Positions 7,925-16,189 of a stretch of 64,000 nucleotides of DNA are shown piece after piece. The first letter of the stretch is position 1, and each line of letters starts with the position of its first letter. The notes beneath the pieces were generated by a model. It was not told where the DNA came from. It made no database searches and was given only the letters and a program-made list of their open reading frames with translations. The position numbers and the translations under genes are program-made. Source of the stretch: Herbidospora yilanensis (GTDB lineage: Bacteria; Actinomycetota; Actinomycetes; Streptosporangiales; Streptosporangiaceae). The stretch is taken from positions 107,893-171,892 of the forward strand of contig NZ_BBXE01000015.1 in the NCBI RefSeq assembly GCF_001570565.1, given 5' to 3'.

Positions 7925-9505
7925 ATGCATACGCGTGCCAACAAATGGAGCCTGGGGCTGACGGGTGTACTCGCCGCCGCCCTGGTGACCTTGACCGGGG
8001 CGACCGCCTCGGCCCAGGTCAACCCCATCGACCCACCCATCCAGCCGGTCCCGGCGGCGCAGACCGTCCCGGGCACGGCGGGCGCCGAGAAGTCGGCCAA
8101 GAAGGCCGCCGCCAGAGCCGCCAAGAAGGCCACCGCCCTCCTGGCCCTCGCCTCGGCGACCCAGGCCACGAAGAGCGACGACCCCATCCCGGCCGCGCCG
8201 GCCAAGCCTGCCGCCTCGGCTCCGGCTAAGCCCACCACCCCGGCTTCAGCGAAGCCTGTCCCTCCGGCTCCGGCTCAGCCGGGGAGCCCGGCTTCGGCTA
8301 AGCCTGTGCCCCCGCCTCCGGCGAAGGTCGCCGCCCCGGCTCCGGCCAAGCCTGTCGCTGCGGCTCCGGCGAAGGTCGCCGCTCTGGCTCTGGCTCTGGC
8401 TCAGCCTGTCAGCTCGGCTTCGGCTAAGCCTGTGCCCCCGCCTCCGGCGAAGGTTGCCTCTCCGGCTTCGCCCAAGCCTGTCGCCCCGGTGCCGGCGGAG
8501 GTTGCCGGCCCGGCTGCTCCGGTTGCGGCTTCGGCGCCCGTCGCCTCGGCCGCTCTGGCCAAGCCTGCCGCCTCGGCTGAGGCCGTCGCCGCGCAGGTCG
8601 TGCTGGTCGAGAAGGCCGGAGCCGAGCGGGCCGAGGCGATGCAGCAGGCCGCCGTCAAGCGCGTCGAGATGATGCGGAAGGCCGCTCTCAAGCGGGCCGA
8701 GATGATGCAGAAGGCCGCCGCCAAGCGGACCGAGATGATGCGGAAGCTGGCCGAGATGCGCGCGGCCGCCGCGATCAAGGCCGCTCTGGCCGCGAGGGGC
8801 CTCACTCCGATGGCGACCGTCGACACCCCGGACGCCAAGGCCACCGCCCCGGCCGCAGTCAAGGCCGCCGTGCCCGCCGCCCAGGTGGCGAAGCCGGTCC
8901 CTGCTCCGACGAAGACCGCGACCCCGCAGGTCAAGAAGCCCGCCCCCGCCGTCGCCCCGGCCGCTCCGGTGCAGGCCGCTCCAGTGCAGGCTGGTTCCGC
9001 GCAGGCCGCTCCGGCGCAGATCCGTTCCGCCCAGGTTGCTCCCGTGCAGGCCGCTCCGGTTCAGGAGGAGGCGCTGTCCGCCGTTCAGGTCGCGGCGGGA
9101 CTGGCCGAGGCTCATCCGTGTTGCAAGGGGCCGCGTGGTCCGCGTGGCCCGATGGGGCCGCCCGGACCTCCCGGGCCGCCCGGGTTCCCCGGCGTCCCCG
9201 GTCCGATGGGCCCGCTGGGCGCGACCGGTCCGGCCGGCGCGCCGGGGCTGGCCGGCGTCTCGGGCTACGAGATCGTCAACGGGCTGCCCGTCACCTGTGA
9301 GCCCGGCACCGAGTGCGCCGGTCAGGCGATCTGCCCGCTCGGCAAGCGGGCCGTCGGCGGCGGCTACTCGCTGGAGTCGGCCGGCCAGCCGGCCGTCAAC
9401 ACGGGCCCGAACCCGTCGGGTCTCTCGTGGGACGTGACCGTTTTCAACGGCGGCCTGCTGCCGCTGGAGTTGGTCCCCAGGGCGGTCTGCGTCACCGCCC
9501 TCTAG
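7925..9505 (+). CDS. Secreted collagen-like surface protein
   Basis: 526 aa. A Sec signal ([21 protein letters not shown]) is followed by a long Pro-Ala-Lys low-complexity region of PAPAKP-type repeats (about residues 85-215), an amphipathic stretch of 11-12-residue units of the form [10 protein letters not shown] (about 235-285), another Pro/Ala/Gln spacer, and about 13 Gly-x-y collagen triplets rich in Pro (about residues 402-440). It ends with a globular domain carrying four Cys residues and an [10 protein letters not shown] motif. The layout suggests a cell-wall-spanning stalk, a coiled-coil trimerisation segment, a short triple helix and a C-terminal tip. No sortase motif is seen. The ATG at 7,925 (GGAAG upstream) is preferred over the ATG at 7,913. 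Confidence 0.8.
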   Translation: MHTRANKWSLGLTGVLAAALVTLTGATASAQVNPIDPPIQPVPAAQTVPGTAGAEKSAKKAAARAAKKATALLALASATQATKSDDPIPAAPAKPAASAPAKPTTPASAKPVPPAPAQPGSPASAKPVPPPPAKVAAPAPAKPVAAAPAKVAALALALAQPVSSASAKPVPPPPAKVASPASPKPVAPVPAEVAGPAAPVAASAPVASAALAKPAASAEAVAAQVVLVEKAGAERAEAMQQAAVKRVEMMRKAALKRAEMMQKAAAKRTEMMRKLAEMRAAAAIKAALAARGLTPMATVDTPDAKATAPAAVKAAVPAAQVAKPVPAPTKTATPQVKKPAPAVAPAAPVQAAPVQAGSAQAAPAQIRSAQVAPVQAAPVQEEALSAVQVAAGLAEAHPCCKGPRGPRGPMGPPGPPGPPGFPGVPGPMGPLGATGPAGAPGLAGVSGYEIVNGLPVTCEPGTECAGQAICPLGKRAVGGGYSLESAGQPAVNTGPNPSGLSWDVTVFNGGLLPLELVPRAVCVTAL

Positions 9506-9511
9506 AACCGT

Positions 9512-9546
9512 GGAACGCCGTCCCGTGACACGCGGGACGGCGTTCC
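9512..9546. terminator. Bidirectional hairpin terminator
   Basis: A perfect 14-bp inverted repeat (GGAACGCCGTCCCG / CGGGACGGCGTTCC) with a 7-nt loop lies between the convergent collagen-like and lysA genes. There is no U-run, as is common in actinomycetes. Confidence 0.88.
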
Positions 9547-9550
9547 GCCG

Positions 9551-10753
9551 TCAGCGGCCGACGTCGCGCCGCATCAGGTCGGCGGGCTCCTCGCGCCGGA
9601 CGATCAACCGCGCCGCCCCGCCCCGCACGGCGACCACCGGAGGACGGCACGTCAGGTTGTACGACGACCCCATCGCGTGGTGGTAGGCCCCGGTCACCCG
9701 CACGACCACCAGGTCCCCGGGCCGGGCGTCCCCGGCGGGCACGTCCTCGGCGATCACGTCGCCGGCCTCGCAGTGCCGCCCCACGATCGTCACGGGTTCC
9801 CCGGAGCGTCCGGGCACCGAGACCGAATAGCGTGCCCCGTAGAGCGCCGGGCGGGGGTTGTCGCTCATTCCGCCGTCGACGGCGACGAAGGTCCGGCCGC
9901 CCTGCCGCTTGACCGAGATCACCCGGTAGAGGGTCACCCCGGCGGCGGCCACGATGGCCCGGCCCGGCTCGACCACCAGCCTCGGTTCGGGCAGCCGGAG
10001 TTCGCGGCAGCGTTCGGCGACCACCTTCGGCACGGACGTCCCGAAGTGTGCCAGGTCGAGGCCCTGCTCGTCGTCGAGGTAGGCGACGCCGTGGCCGCCT
10101 CCGAGGTCGAGTTCGGGCAGTGTGGTCGCGAACCGCTCCCGGACCATGGCGAGCTGGTCGACCATGATCCGGGCCGCCGTCTCGAACGGCGTGACCGAGG
10201 TGATCTGCGATCCGATGTGACAGTGCAGCCCGGCCAGCCGCAGTTCGGGCCGGCTCAGCACCCGCCCGACGGCGTCGGGGAGCCCGGCGAGCGGGATGCC
10301 GAACTTCTGCCCCTCCGAGCCGGTGCGGATCGCCGCGTGCCCTCCGGCCTCGATCCCCGGCGTGACGCGCAGGTAGACGTCCTGCCGCGGCCCGAGCGGC
10401 ACCAGCGCCGCCAGCCGGTGGATCTCGGCCACGTTGTCGGTGACGACGCGCCCGACCCCGACGGCGTCGCGCAGTTCGCCGGGGGTCTTGGCGTTGCCGT
10501 GGAAGATGATCCGGGACGCCGGGAACCCGACCGACCGGGCGAGCGTGAGCTCTCCGCCGGAGCAGACGTCCAGGGAGAGCCCTTCTTCCGCCACCCACGA
10601 CGCCATGGCCTGGGTGAGGAACGCCTTCCCGGCGTAGGCCACCGTCGCCGACGGCAACGCGGCGAGGTATTCGCGGCAGCGGGCCCGGACGGCGTCCTCG
10701 TCCACGACGTACGCGGGGGTCCCGAATCGACGGGCGATATCAGCCAAATCCAT
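9551..10753 (-). CDS. lysA: Diaminopimelate decarboxylase
   Basis: Converts meso-diaminopimelate to lysine, the last step of the DAP pathway, using PLP. The PLP lysine is in AYAGKAF (about residue 43). Other conserved parts are CSGGEL, FHGNAKTPGEL, HCHIGSQ, EPGRAIVAAAG and the substrate-side CEAGDVIAED, followed by the SSYNLTCRPP region. At 400 aa it is shorter than the principal LysA of many actinomycetes (about 460), so it may be a paralogue rather than the housekeeping copy. It is a single gene with the hairpin at 9,512 downstream. Confidence 0.9.
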   Translation of the reverse strand: MDLADIARRFGTPAYVVDEDAVRARCREYLAALPSATVAYAGKAFLTQAMASWVAEEGLSLDVCSGGELTLARSVGFPASRIIFHGNAKTPGELRDAVGVGRVVTDNVAEIHRLAALVPLGPRQDVYLRVTPGIEAGGHAAIRTGSEGQKFGIPLAGLPDAVGRVLSRPELRLAGLHCHIGSQITSVTPFETAARIMVDQLAMVRERFATTLPELDLGGGHGVAYLDDEQGLDLAHFGTSVPKVVAERCRELRLPEPRLVVEPGRAIVAAAGVTLYRVISVKRQGGRTFVAVDGGMSDNPRPALYGARYSVSVPGRSGEPVTIVGRHCEAGDVIAEDVPAGDARPGDLVVVRVTGAYHHAMGSSYNLTCRPPVVAVRGGAARLIVRREEPADLMRRDVGR

Positions 10754-10816
10754 AAAACGACACTAAGCACCCAAATAGCTATAAATAGGGATCTATATGT
10801 CGTTCTCGCGTATTTC

Positions 10817-11197
10817 CTACGCCGTATTGACGGGGTCGTAACTGCCCACGCTCCACACGTGCCCTTCGGGGTCGCGGATCGTGTACCCCCGCCCGCCGTA
10901 GTCCTCTGACCGGAGTTCCCGGATCACCTCCACGCCGGCGGCCTTCGCGATCTCGTACAGGGCGTCGATCTCCATGTCGTCGACCACGACATACGTGCTC
11001 GCGGGCCCGGTCACCACGTCGAGCCCGTGCCCGACGGAGCCCAGCATGACCATGCCGTTTCCCCGGCTGAGCTGGGCGTGGACGACCACGCCGTCGTCGG
11101 AGCGGTAGACCTCCGGCGAGGTGAAGCCCAGGACGGCGGTCAGCCACGCCAGGGCCTTGTCGGCGTCGTGATAGCGAATCGTCGGAATGACTGTCAT
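10817..11197 (-). CDS. VOC-superfamily (glyoxalase/PhnB-like) protein
   Basis: 126 aa single VOC domain: PTIRYHDADKALAWLTAVLG, VVVHAQLS, and the C-terminal IRDPEGHVWSVGSYD with the usual His/Glu metal-ligand area. Such proteins include glyoxalases, dioxygenases and drug-binding proteins; the substrate is unknown. The ATG at 11,197 is chosen. Confidence 0.85.
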   Translation of the reverse strand: MTVIPTIRYHDADKALAWLTAVLGFTSPEVYRSDDGVVVHAQLSRGNGMVMLGSVGHGLDVVTGPASTYVVVDDMEIDALYEIAKAAGVEVIRELRSEDYGGRGYTIRDPEGHVWSVGSYDPVNTA

Positions 11198-11337
11198 GGC
11201 GTACCTTTGCCCGGAAAGTCGTAGGGACCTACCCCGGCCGGGCACGGTCGAAGACGCGGCCTGCCGCGGATCCGCCGTCCATCTTGCGGAGTTCCCGGCG
11301 TCTCAACCTTCCGTCCCCCGCCGGAGTCCTTAGGGCG

Positions 11338-11820
11338 ATGTACGACGCAGAGGGATTCCGGAAGTTCGTGGCCGTACGCGGCCGCGCGCTGTCGCGTGCC
11401 GCCTACCTCCTCACCGGCGACCACGCCAAGGCCGAGGACCTCATGCAGGAGACCCTGGCCAAGGCCGCGGCCAAGTGGCGGCGGATCTCGGCCGCCGACG
11501 ACCCCGAGGCGTACCTGAAGACCATGATGATCAACCAGTTACGGACCTGGCACCGCCCCCGCAGCCTGGTCTTCTTCCCGACCTCCCAGCCCCCGGACAC
11601 CGCCGCGCCCCCGCCCGACACCGAACTGAAGATCGTGCTCCGGCACGCCCTGACCACCCTCACCGCGAAACAGCGCATCGTCCTCTACCTGCGCTTCTAC
11701 GAAGACCTGCCCGAGGCGCAGATCGCCGCCCGGCTCGGCTGCTCGGTCGGCACGGTCAAGCGGCACACGCACGACGCCCTGAAGCGGCTGAGAAAGGCAG
11801 GCATCCATGAACCCGCGTGA
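11338..11820 (+). CDS. ECF RNA polymerase sigma factor (SigE-like family)
   Basis: 160 aa. Region 2 reads RAAYLLTGDHAKAEDLMQET and region 4 reads LTAKQRIVLYLRFYEDLPEA plus LGCSVGTVKRHTHDALKRLR, joined by a Pro-rich linker. This matches the actinobacterial SigE/ECF41-like small sigma group. The gene overlaps the next gene by 14 bp, which encodes a membrane protein placed like an anti-sigma factor. Confidence 0.9.
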   Translation: MYDAEGFRKFVAVRGRALSRAAYLLTGDHAKAEDLMQETLAKAAAKWRRISAADDPEAYLKTMMINQLRTWHRPRSLVFFPTSQPPDTAAPPPDTELKIVLRHALTTLTAKQRIVLYLRFYEDLPEAQIAARLGCSVGTVKRHTHDALKRLRKAGIHEPA

Positions 11821-12784
11821 GGCCTACCGCGACCTCGCCGACGACGCCCGCGACTACGGCGACCCCGACCGGGCCATCGACACCGCCGGACGCCGCCGGG
11901 CCGCCCGCTGGAGCGCCGTGGCCGTCGCGGCCGTGGTGATCGCCGTGTTCACGTGGCTCCGCCCCCAGCCGGAGCCGGCGACCGTCTTCCACAAGCCGCC
12001 GTACGCGAGCGCGCGGGCCCATTCCCTCTACTCCGCCTGCCGCACCGGTTGTTCGACCATGCTGCGGCTGACCGACGGCCGCGACATCGAGATCGGGATC
12101 GACACGATCCACCCACCCGGCAACTACACCATCTCCCCGGACGGCCGCTGGCTCGGCGTCCCCGACGGAGGCGGCTACCTGCTGAGCGACCTGCTCGGCG
12201 GCCCGGACCTCCGGATCCCCGCCGAACTGAGCGGCGTCTACGGCCCCTGGGTGTGGGCGGCCGACTCAAGCCGGATCATCCTGGCCAACCACCGGGACGG
12301 CGACGTCTTCCACTACCTCGACGTCGACCTGCGCACCGGCCAGGTGACCCGTCCGGTCGTCCCGGAGGGCAACGAGATCGTCGGCCTGACCGGCGGCGGC
12401 GACCTGATCCTCCTGCCGCCCCAGAAGGTCACCGACGAGCTCACCCTGACCGTCGCCGGACGCTCAGTCGTCTTCCGCGCCCAGTCCGGCCCGTTCGCCG
12501 ACGAGGACCACGGGTTGTGGGTCCAGTCCCGGGGCGATCAGCTCTACCTCCACGAATACGGCGAGAAGCCCGTCGTCCAGATGTTCAGCCCCGACGGCCG
12601 GGCCGACGCCTACCTGGGGCTCCCGGACGGCCGCTACGCGGTGGGCCCGACCGCGACCGGATACGTCGTGGTCGAGCCCGGAAACCAGGCGCAGCGCCTC
12701 TACGAGATCGGGCAAGAGGAGAAGTTCGTCGGCGAATATCCGCCCCAGGCCGGAATCGTCATCCCGGGCCTGGCCCGCCACTAG
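11807..12784 (+). CDS. Membrane-anchored partner of the ECF sigma factor (probable anti-sigma or sensor)
   Basis: 325 aa. A short cytoplasmic N-terminus (about 35 residues) is followed by one membrane helix (WSAVAVAAVVIAVFTWL) and a large extracytoplasmic domain with beta-propeller-like repeats (ISPDGRWLGVPDGG, VWAADSSRIILANHRDGD, MFSPDGRADAYLGLPDG). The 14-bp overlap with the sigma gene implies coupled translation. Its topology fits an anti-sigma regulator, but no zinc-binding HxxxCxxC motif is present and the cytoplasmic tail is short, so the anti-sigma role is inferred from position. Confidence 0.8.
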   Translation: MNPREAYRDLADDARDYGDPDRAIDTAGRRRAARWSAVAVAAVVIAVFTWLRPQPEPATVFHKPPYASARAHSLYSACRTGCSTMLRLTDGRDIEIGIDTIHPPGNYTISPDGRWLGVPDGGGYLLSDLLGGPDLRIPAELSGVYGPWVWAADSSRIILANHRDGDVFHYLDVDLRTGQVTRPVVPEGNEIVGLTGGGDLILLPPQKVTDELTLTVAGRSVVFRAQSGPFADEDHGLWVQSRGDQLYLHEYGEKPVVQMFSPDGRADAYLGLPDGRYAVGPTATGYVVVEPGNQAQRLYEIGQEEKFVGEYPPQAGIVIPGLARH

Positions 12785-12792
12785 GCCCGCCA

Positions 12793-13440
12793 CTAGGCCA
12801 GCCGCGCCACCGTTTCGGGCGTGAGCTCGGCCAGGTCGGTCAGCACCAGCGACGCCCCGGCCAGCGCGTCGTCGTCGGGCGGATAGGCCTCCTGCGGCAC
12901 GGCGACCACGATCAGCCCGGCCGCCGCGGCCGACCGCAGCCCGTTGCTGGAGTCCTCCACCGCGACACACCGTCCGGCGGTGACCCCGAGCCGCTCGACG
13001 ACGGCCAGATAGACGTCGGGGGCCGGCTTGCCGCGCTTGATGGTCTCGGTGGAGATCGCCACCCGGACGTCCACGTCGAGGGCGGTCAGGACGGTGTCGA
13101 TCAGCGCGGCGGGGGAGGAGCTGGCCACCCCGATCGGCCACTGGTCGGCGATGGCGCGCATGGTCGCGGCGGCGTGCGGGAGCAGGGGCAGGTGGTGGCG
13201 GTAGCGTTCGGCCATGCGCTCGACGACCGTCGCGGCGGTCTCGTCGGGGGAGAGCCAGACCCCCAGCTCGCCGGTCAGGTAGTCGGCCCACTCGGGGGTG
13301 CTCATGCCCATCAGGCGTTTCTGGGTGTCGGGCATCCAGGTGCCGCCGAACTCGGCGACGACGCCCCGGCGGACCTCTTCCCAGACGGGCTCGGAGTCGA
13401 TGACGACTCCGTCGAGGTCGAAAACGACTGCTTCGATCAT
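12793..13440 (-). CDS. HAD-superfamily hydrolase (beta-phosphoglucomutase-like)
   Basis: 215 aa. Motif I is DLDGVVIDSE, motif II ASSSPA, motif III KRGKPAPDVYL and motif IV EDSSNG, with a helical cap between motifs I and II: the subclass IA layout of phosphatases and beta-phosphoglucomutases. It lies downstream of the two peptide precursors but is separated from them by a terminator, so a link is not indicated. Confidence 0.88.
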   Translation of the reverse strand: MIEAVVFDLDGVVIDSEPVWEEVRRGVVAEFGGTWMPDTQKRLMGMSTPEWADYLTGELGVWLSPDETAATVVERMAERYRHHLPLLPHAAATMRAIADQWPIGVASSSPAALIDTVLTALDVDVRVAISTETIKRGKPAPDVYLAVVERLGVTAGRCVAVEDSSNGLRSAAAAGLIVVAVPQEAYPPDDDALAGASLVLTDLAELTPETVARLA

Positions 13441-13463
13441 GCGTACAGCCTGACATGCGAGAA

Positions 13464-13487
13464 GGGGCCGTCCCGAAGGACGGCCCC
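13464..13487 (-). terminator. Terminator after peptide precursor A
   Basis: Read on the minus strand: a 10-bp perfect stem GGGGCCGTCC / GGACGGCCCC closed by a TTCG tetraloop, 14 bp after the stop of the 43-residue precursor. Confidence 0.85.
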
Positions 13488-13501
13488 GTTCCACCCCCTG
13501 G

Positions 13502-13633
13502 TTACGGCAGGGAGTAGATCACGGCGTCGCGCCAGTCGTAGTTCATCCAGTCGTAGTTCGGGTACATGCCGCCGGTGACGTCGGCGAGCTCGGTGTCGGC
13601 GAGCTCCTCGGCGGTGCTCTCGAAGTTGTTCAT
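13502..13633 (-). CDS. Double-glycine leader peptide precursor A (putative RiPP/bacteriocin)
   Basis: 43 residues. The leader is MNNFESTAEELADTELADVT then GG at residues 21-22, with the ELxxVxGG pattern recognised by C39 peptidases. The predicted 21-residue core is acidic and aromatic, containing NYDWMNYDWRDAVI and ending SLP; it has two NYDW units five residues apart and no Cys, so it is neither a disulfide nor a lanthionine peptide. AAGGGGG precedes the ATG. A near copy is at 13,778-13,909 and the C39 exporter lies upstream on the same strand. No maturase is visible nearby, so the core may act unmodified. The precursor call is inferred from leader, size and context. Confidence 0.85.
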   Translation of the reverse strand: MNNFESTAEELADTELADVTGGMYPNYDWMNYDWRDAVIYSLP

Positions 13634-13736
13634 GACAACCCCCTTCGTTCGTGAACCTTGCGGAAACACAGTCGCAGGGGGCACTTGGCTATCACTTGTG
13701 CGCGACTCCGAGCGGTCTCCAAGTCGGATACGCGTC

Positions 13737-13761
13737 GGGGCCGCCCCGCAGGGACGGCCCC
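13737..13761 (-). terminator. Terminator after peptide precursor B
   Basis: On the minus strand GGGGCCGTCCC pairs with GGGGCGGCCCC with one mismatch and a 3-nt loop, 16 bp after the stop of precursor B. It is the counterpart of the hairpin at 13,464. Confidence 0.75.
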
Positions 13762-13777
13762 GAATCTCACCCCGTGG

Positions 13778-13909
13778 TTACGGCAGCGCCTCGATCACCG
13801 CGTCGCGCCAGTCGTAGTTCGCCCAGTCGTAGTTCCAGGGCAGACCGCCGGTGACGTCGGCGAGCTCGGTCTCGGTGAGCTCGTTCGCGGTGCTCTCGAA
13901 GTTGTTCAT
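13778..13909 (-). CDS. Double-glycine leader peptide precursor B (putative RiPP/bacteriocin)
   Basis: 43 residues, parallel to precursor A. The leader differs at three positions only (N9, T12, E13) and ends in the same TELADVTGG. The core begins LPWNYDW, then ANYDWRDAVI, and ends EALP. The two cores share NYDWxNYDWRDAVI and the terminal LP, while the first three residues, the residue between the YDW units and two near the end vary. It starts 31 bp after the stop of the C39 exporter, with AAGGGGG before the ATG, so it may be co-transcribed with the exporter and also have its own promoter in the repeated upstream segment. Confidence 0.85.
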   Translation of the reverse strand: MNNFESTANELTETELADVTGGLPWNYDWANYDWRDAVIEALP

Positions 13910-13940
13910 GACAACCCCCTTCGTTCGTGAACCTTGCGAA

Positions 13941-16100
13941 TCAAGAGTCGCAGGGGAGACTTGGCGGGATCTTGGCGCTGATTGGGGCGTTCGCTTGGTG
14001 CGCCACCAAGCGCGCGTAATGGCCGCCGAGTTCCACCAGCTCGTCGTGGGTGCCCTGCTCGACGACGCGGCCGTCGTCGACGACCGCGATCAGGTCGGCG
14101 TCGCGGACCGTGCTGAGCCGGTGGGCGATCACGATGCGGGTCTGGGTCAGAGCGGCGAGGTTGCGCTCGATGGCGGCCTCGGTGACCGTGTCGAGGTGGC
14201 TGGTGGCCTCGTCGAACAGCAGCACCTTCGGCCGCCCGAGCACCGCCCTGGCCAGCGCCAGCCGCTGCTTCTGCCCGCCCGACAGGCCCATGCCCTCCGA
14301 CAGGTTGGTCTCGTAGCCCATGGGCATCGCCATGATCTCGTCGTGTACGCAGGCCGTCTTCGCCGCCCGCACGATCTCCTGCGGCGTGGCCCCCGGCCGG
14401 CCCAGGGCGATGTTCTCCCTGATGGTGCCGGTGAACAGGTGGGCCTCCTGGGTGACCACCCCGAAGTGGCGCCGCAGGGAGGAGCGCTGGAGGGCCTCCA
14501 TCCGGACCGAGTCGTAGCTGACGGTGCCGAAGGTGGGTTCGTACAGGCCGACCATGATGCGCGCGAGGGTGCTCTTGCCCGAGCCGCTCCCGCCGACGAG
14601 GGCGATCTTCTGGCCCCGGCCGATGGTCAGCGAGATCTTCCACAGGATCCACGGCCCGTTCGGGGCGTGCCGGAACGACACGTCGCGGAGTTCGATCTGC
14701 CCGCGCAGGTGGCCGACCTGGACCTCGCCGTAGGGCTCGGGGGTGAACTCCAGGATGTCGGCCAGCCGTTCGATGTGGGTGCCCGCTTCCTGGAGGACGC
14801 GGACCGTCCCCACCAGCGACAGGATCGGCGTCAGGGCCGCTCCCGCCAGCGCGACCAGCGTCAGCGTCTGGCCGAGCGGACGGCCGTCCAGCACCTCCCA
14901 GCCGCCGGTCCAGAGCAGCGCCGCCGGGGCGGCCAGGCGCATGCTGTCGAGGACCGAGGTGACCAGGTTCTCCATGCGCCCCTGCCGCGCGTCGGCCTTC
15001 AACTGGTCGAGGAAGAGCTGCGACCAGCGGCTCAGCGCGGCGTCCTCCAGCGCCCCGGCCTTGAGGATCTCCACTCCCTTGATGGCCTCCATGAGCTGCC
15101 CCTGCGTCTGCACCTGCGCCGACAGCGCCGCCAGGTTCAGGTCGGCCCGCCGCCGCCGGGTGAGGAGCAGCAGCACGGCCTGGACCGCCGCCAGCGCGAG
15201 CAGGCACAACCCCAGTGGCACCGACGACCACAACACGATCGTCACGTAGCCGATCGCGAGCGGCCCGTCGAGCAGCGCCGTCGTGATCGGCCCGGAGATG
15301 AGCTGCCGCAACCGGCTCACGCTGGCGCTGCGCTGGGCCAGATCCCCGGCGCCCCGGGTGGCGAAGTAGCGGTAGGGGAGCCGGAACAGATGGCCGACCA
15401 CCTCCGACGTCAGCAGCCGGTCGGCGCGCAACCGCAGCTTGAGCACGGTCGCCGCGCGGAAATAGGTGAGCCCGAGGTGGACGGCGCCGGCCGCCGCCAG
15501 CGCCAGGCCCAGGGAGGCCAGCAGCGAGGAGTCCTTGGTGGGGAGCACACCGTCGACCAGGATGCCCGAGAACGTCTGCACCCCCAGCCCGAGGATCTGC
15601 AGCAGCAGCGACGCCAGGAGGATGCGCGCGATGAGGCCCTTCTGCAGCGCGGTTCTGGCGAGCGGGCCGACCCACGTCCGGCGGGCCCGTTTCCGGGGCT
15701 GGAAGGTCTCGCCCGGCTTGAAGGTGAGCAGCACGCCCGAGTAGCCCTCGGCGAACTCGTCCCGGGTCAGCCTGCGGCGGCCGGCCGCCGGGTCGACGAC
15801 GTCGACGTGGCGGGCGGTCTGCCGTTCGACGACCACGAAGTGGTTGCGCCGCCAGTGGGCGACCGCCGGGAGGGGCGCGTCGGTGACGGTCTCGGCCTTG
15901 TAGGCGGTCGCGGTGAGCCCGTAGCCGCGCGCCGCCTTGACGATCGCCAGTGCCGAGAGTCCGTCGCGGCCGACCCCGCACTGCTCGGACACCTCGCGGA
16001 CCCCGGTGTGGCGGCCGTGGTGGCTCAGCACCATGGCCAGACAGGCGGCCCCGCATTCGGCCAGGCCCGACTGGAGGCGGACCGGTACTCTCACGTTCAC
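13941..16100 (-). CDS. Peptidase C39-containing ABC exporter (PCAT / NHLM-exporter type)
   Basis: About 719 aa. The N-terminal C39 peptidase has the catalytic Cys in LQSGLAECGAACLAMVLSHH, His in RRNHFVVV and Asp in VVDPAAG, so it looks active. A six-helix membrane domain follows, then the ATPase with GGSGSGKST (Walker A), LSGGQKQRLALARA (signature) and VLLFDEATSHLD (Walker B). Such proteins cut double-glycine leaders and export the core peptide. The two precursors immediately downstream carry matching leaders. A longer reading to a TTG at 16,178 would begin inside the terminator hairpin at 16,147, so the GTG at 16,100 (or 16,094) is preferred; neither has a clear ribosome site. Confidence 0.93.
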   Translation of the reverse strand: MNVRVPVRLQSGLAECGAACLAMVLSHHGRHTGVREVSEQCGVGRDGLSALAIVKAARGYGLTATAYKAETVTDAPLPAVAHWRRNHFVVVERQTARHVDVVDPAAGRRRLTRDEFAEGYSGVLLTFKPGETFQPRKRARRTWVGPLARTALQKGLIARILLASLLLQILGLGVQTFSGILVDGVLPTKDSSLLASLGLALAAAGAVHLGLTYFRAATVLKLRLRADRLLTSEVVGHLFRLPYRYFATRGAGDLAQRSASVSRLRQLISGPITTALLDGPLAIGYVTIVLWSSVPLGLCLLALAAVQAVLLLLTRRRRADLNLAALSAQVQTQGQLMEAIKGVEILKAGALEDAALSRWSQLFLDQLKADARQGRMENLVTSVLDSMRLAAPAALLWTGGWEVLDGRPLGQTLTLVALAGAALTPILSLVGTVRVLQEAGTHIERLADILEFTPEPYGEVQVGHLRGQIELRDVSFRHAPNGPWILWKISLTIGRGQKIALVGGSGSGKSTLARIMVGLYEPTFGTVSYDSVRMEALQRSSLRRHFGVVTQEAHLFTGTIRENIALGRPGATPQEIVRAAKTACVHDEIMAMPMGYETNLSEGMGLSGGQKQRLALARAVLGRPKVLLFDEATSHLDTVTEAAIERNLAALTQTRIVIAHRLSTVRDADLIAVVDDGRVVEQGTHDELVELGGHYARLVAHQANAPISAKIPPSLPCDS

Positions 16101-16146
16101 TTTCGTGATCGTGGCAGCCCCGACTTGGACCTCACTTGCCCATGAT

Positions 16147-16178
16147 TTGAGGACCCGGCGAATCCGCCGGATCCTCAA
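16147..16178 (-). terminator. Hairpin terminator after the DJ-1 gene
   Basis: 14-bp arms (TTGAGGACCCGGCG / CGCCGGATCCTCAA) with one mismatch and a 4-nt loop, 11 bp beyond the stop of the DJ-1-family gene and just upstream of the C39 exporter. It isolates the peptide locus from the gene upstream. Confidence 0.8.
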
Positions 16179-16189
16179 AGGCGGATCGG

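Larger units (their letters stand above)
13502..13963 (-). repeat. Tandem duplication of the peptide-precursor unit
   Basis: Two direct repeats with an offset of 276 bp (13,502-13,687 and 13,778-13,963) each include the 43-codon precursor gene, its ribosome site and about 50 bp upstream (shared CCAAGT, CCCCTGCGACT, GCAAGGTTCACGAACGAAGG). Each copy has its own hairpin downstream. Third-position and core changes show the duplication is not recent. Confidence 0.85.

Noticed and set aside
8200..8600. CRISPR-like repetitive stretch
   Set aside because: The repetition is codon-level repetition of a Pro-Ala-Lys protein region within an open frame, without uniform repeats and unique spacers.
12793..13440. 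HAD hydrolase as a maturation enzyme of the peptide locus
   Set aside because: A strong terminator separates it from the precursors and HAD hydrolases of this type are general phosphatases; nothing ties it to the peptides.
13851..16145. 764-residue plus-strand open frame
   Set aside because: It is the mirror of the C39 ABC exporter and overlaps all its conserved motifs; the composition is that of an antisense frame.
16147..16178. TTG at 16,178 as start of the C39 exporter
   Set aside because: It lies at the tip of the hairpin that terminates the DJ-1 gene and would put an Arg-rich palindrome translation in front of the peptidase domain.
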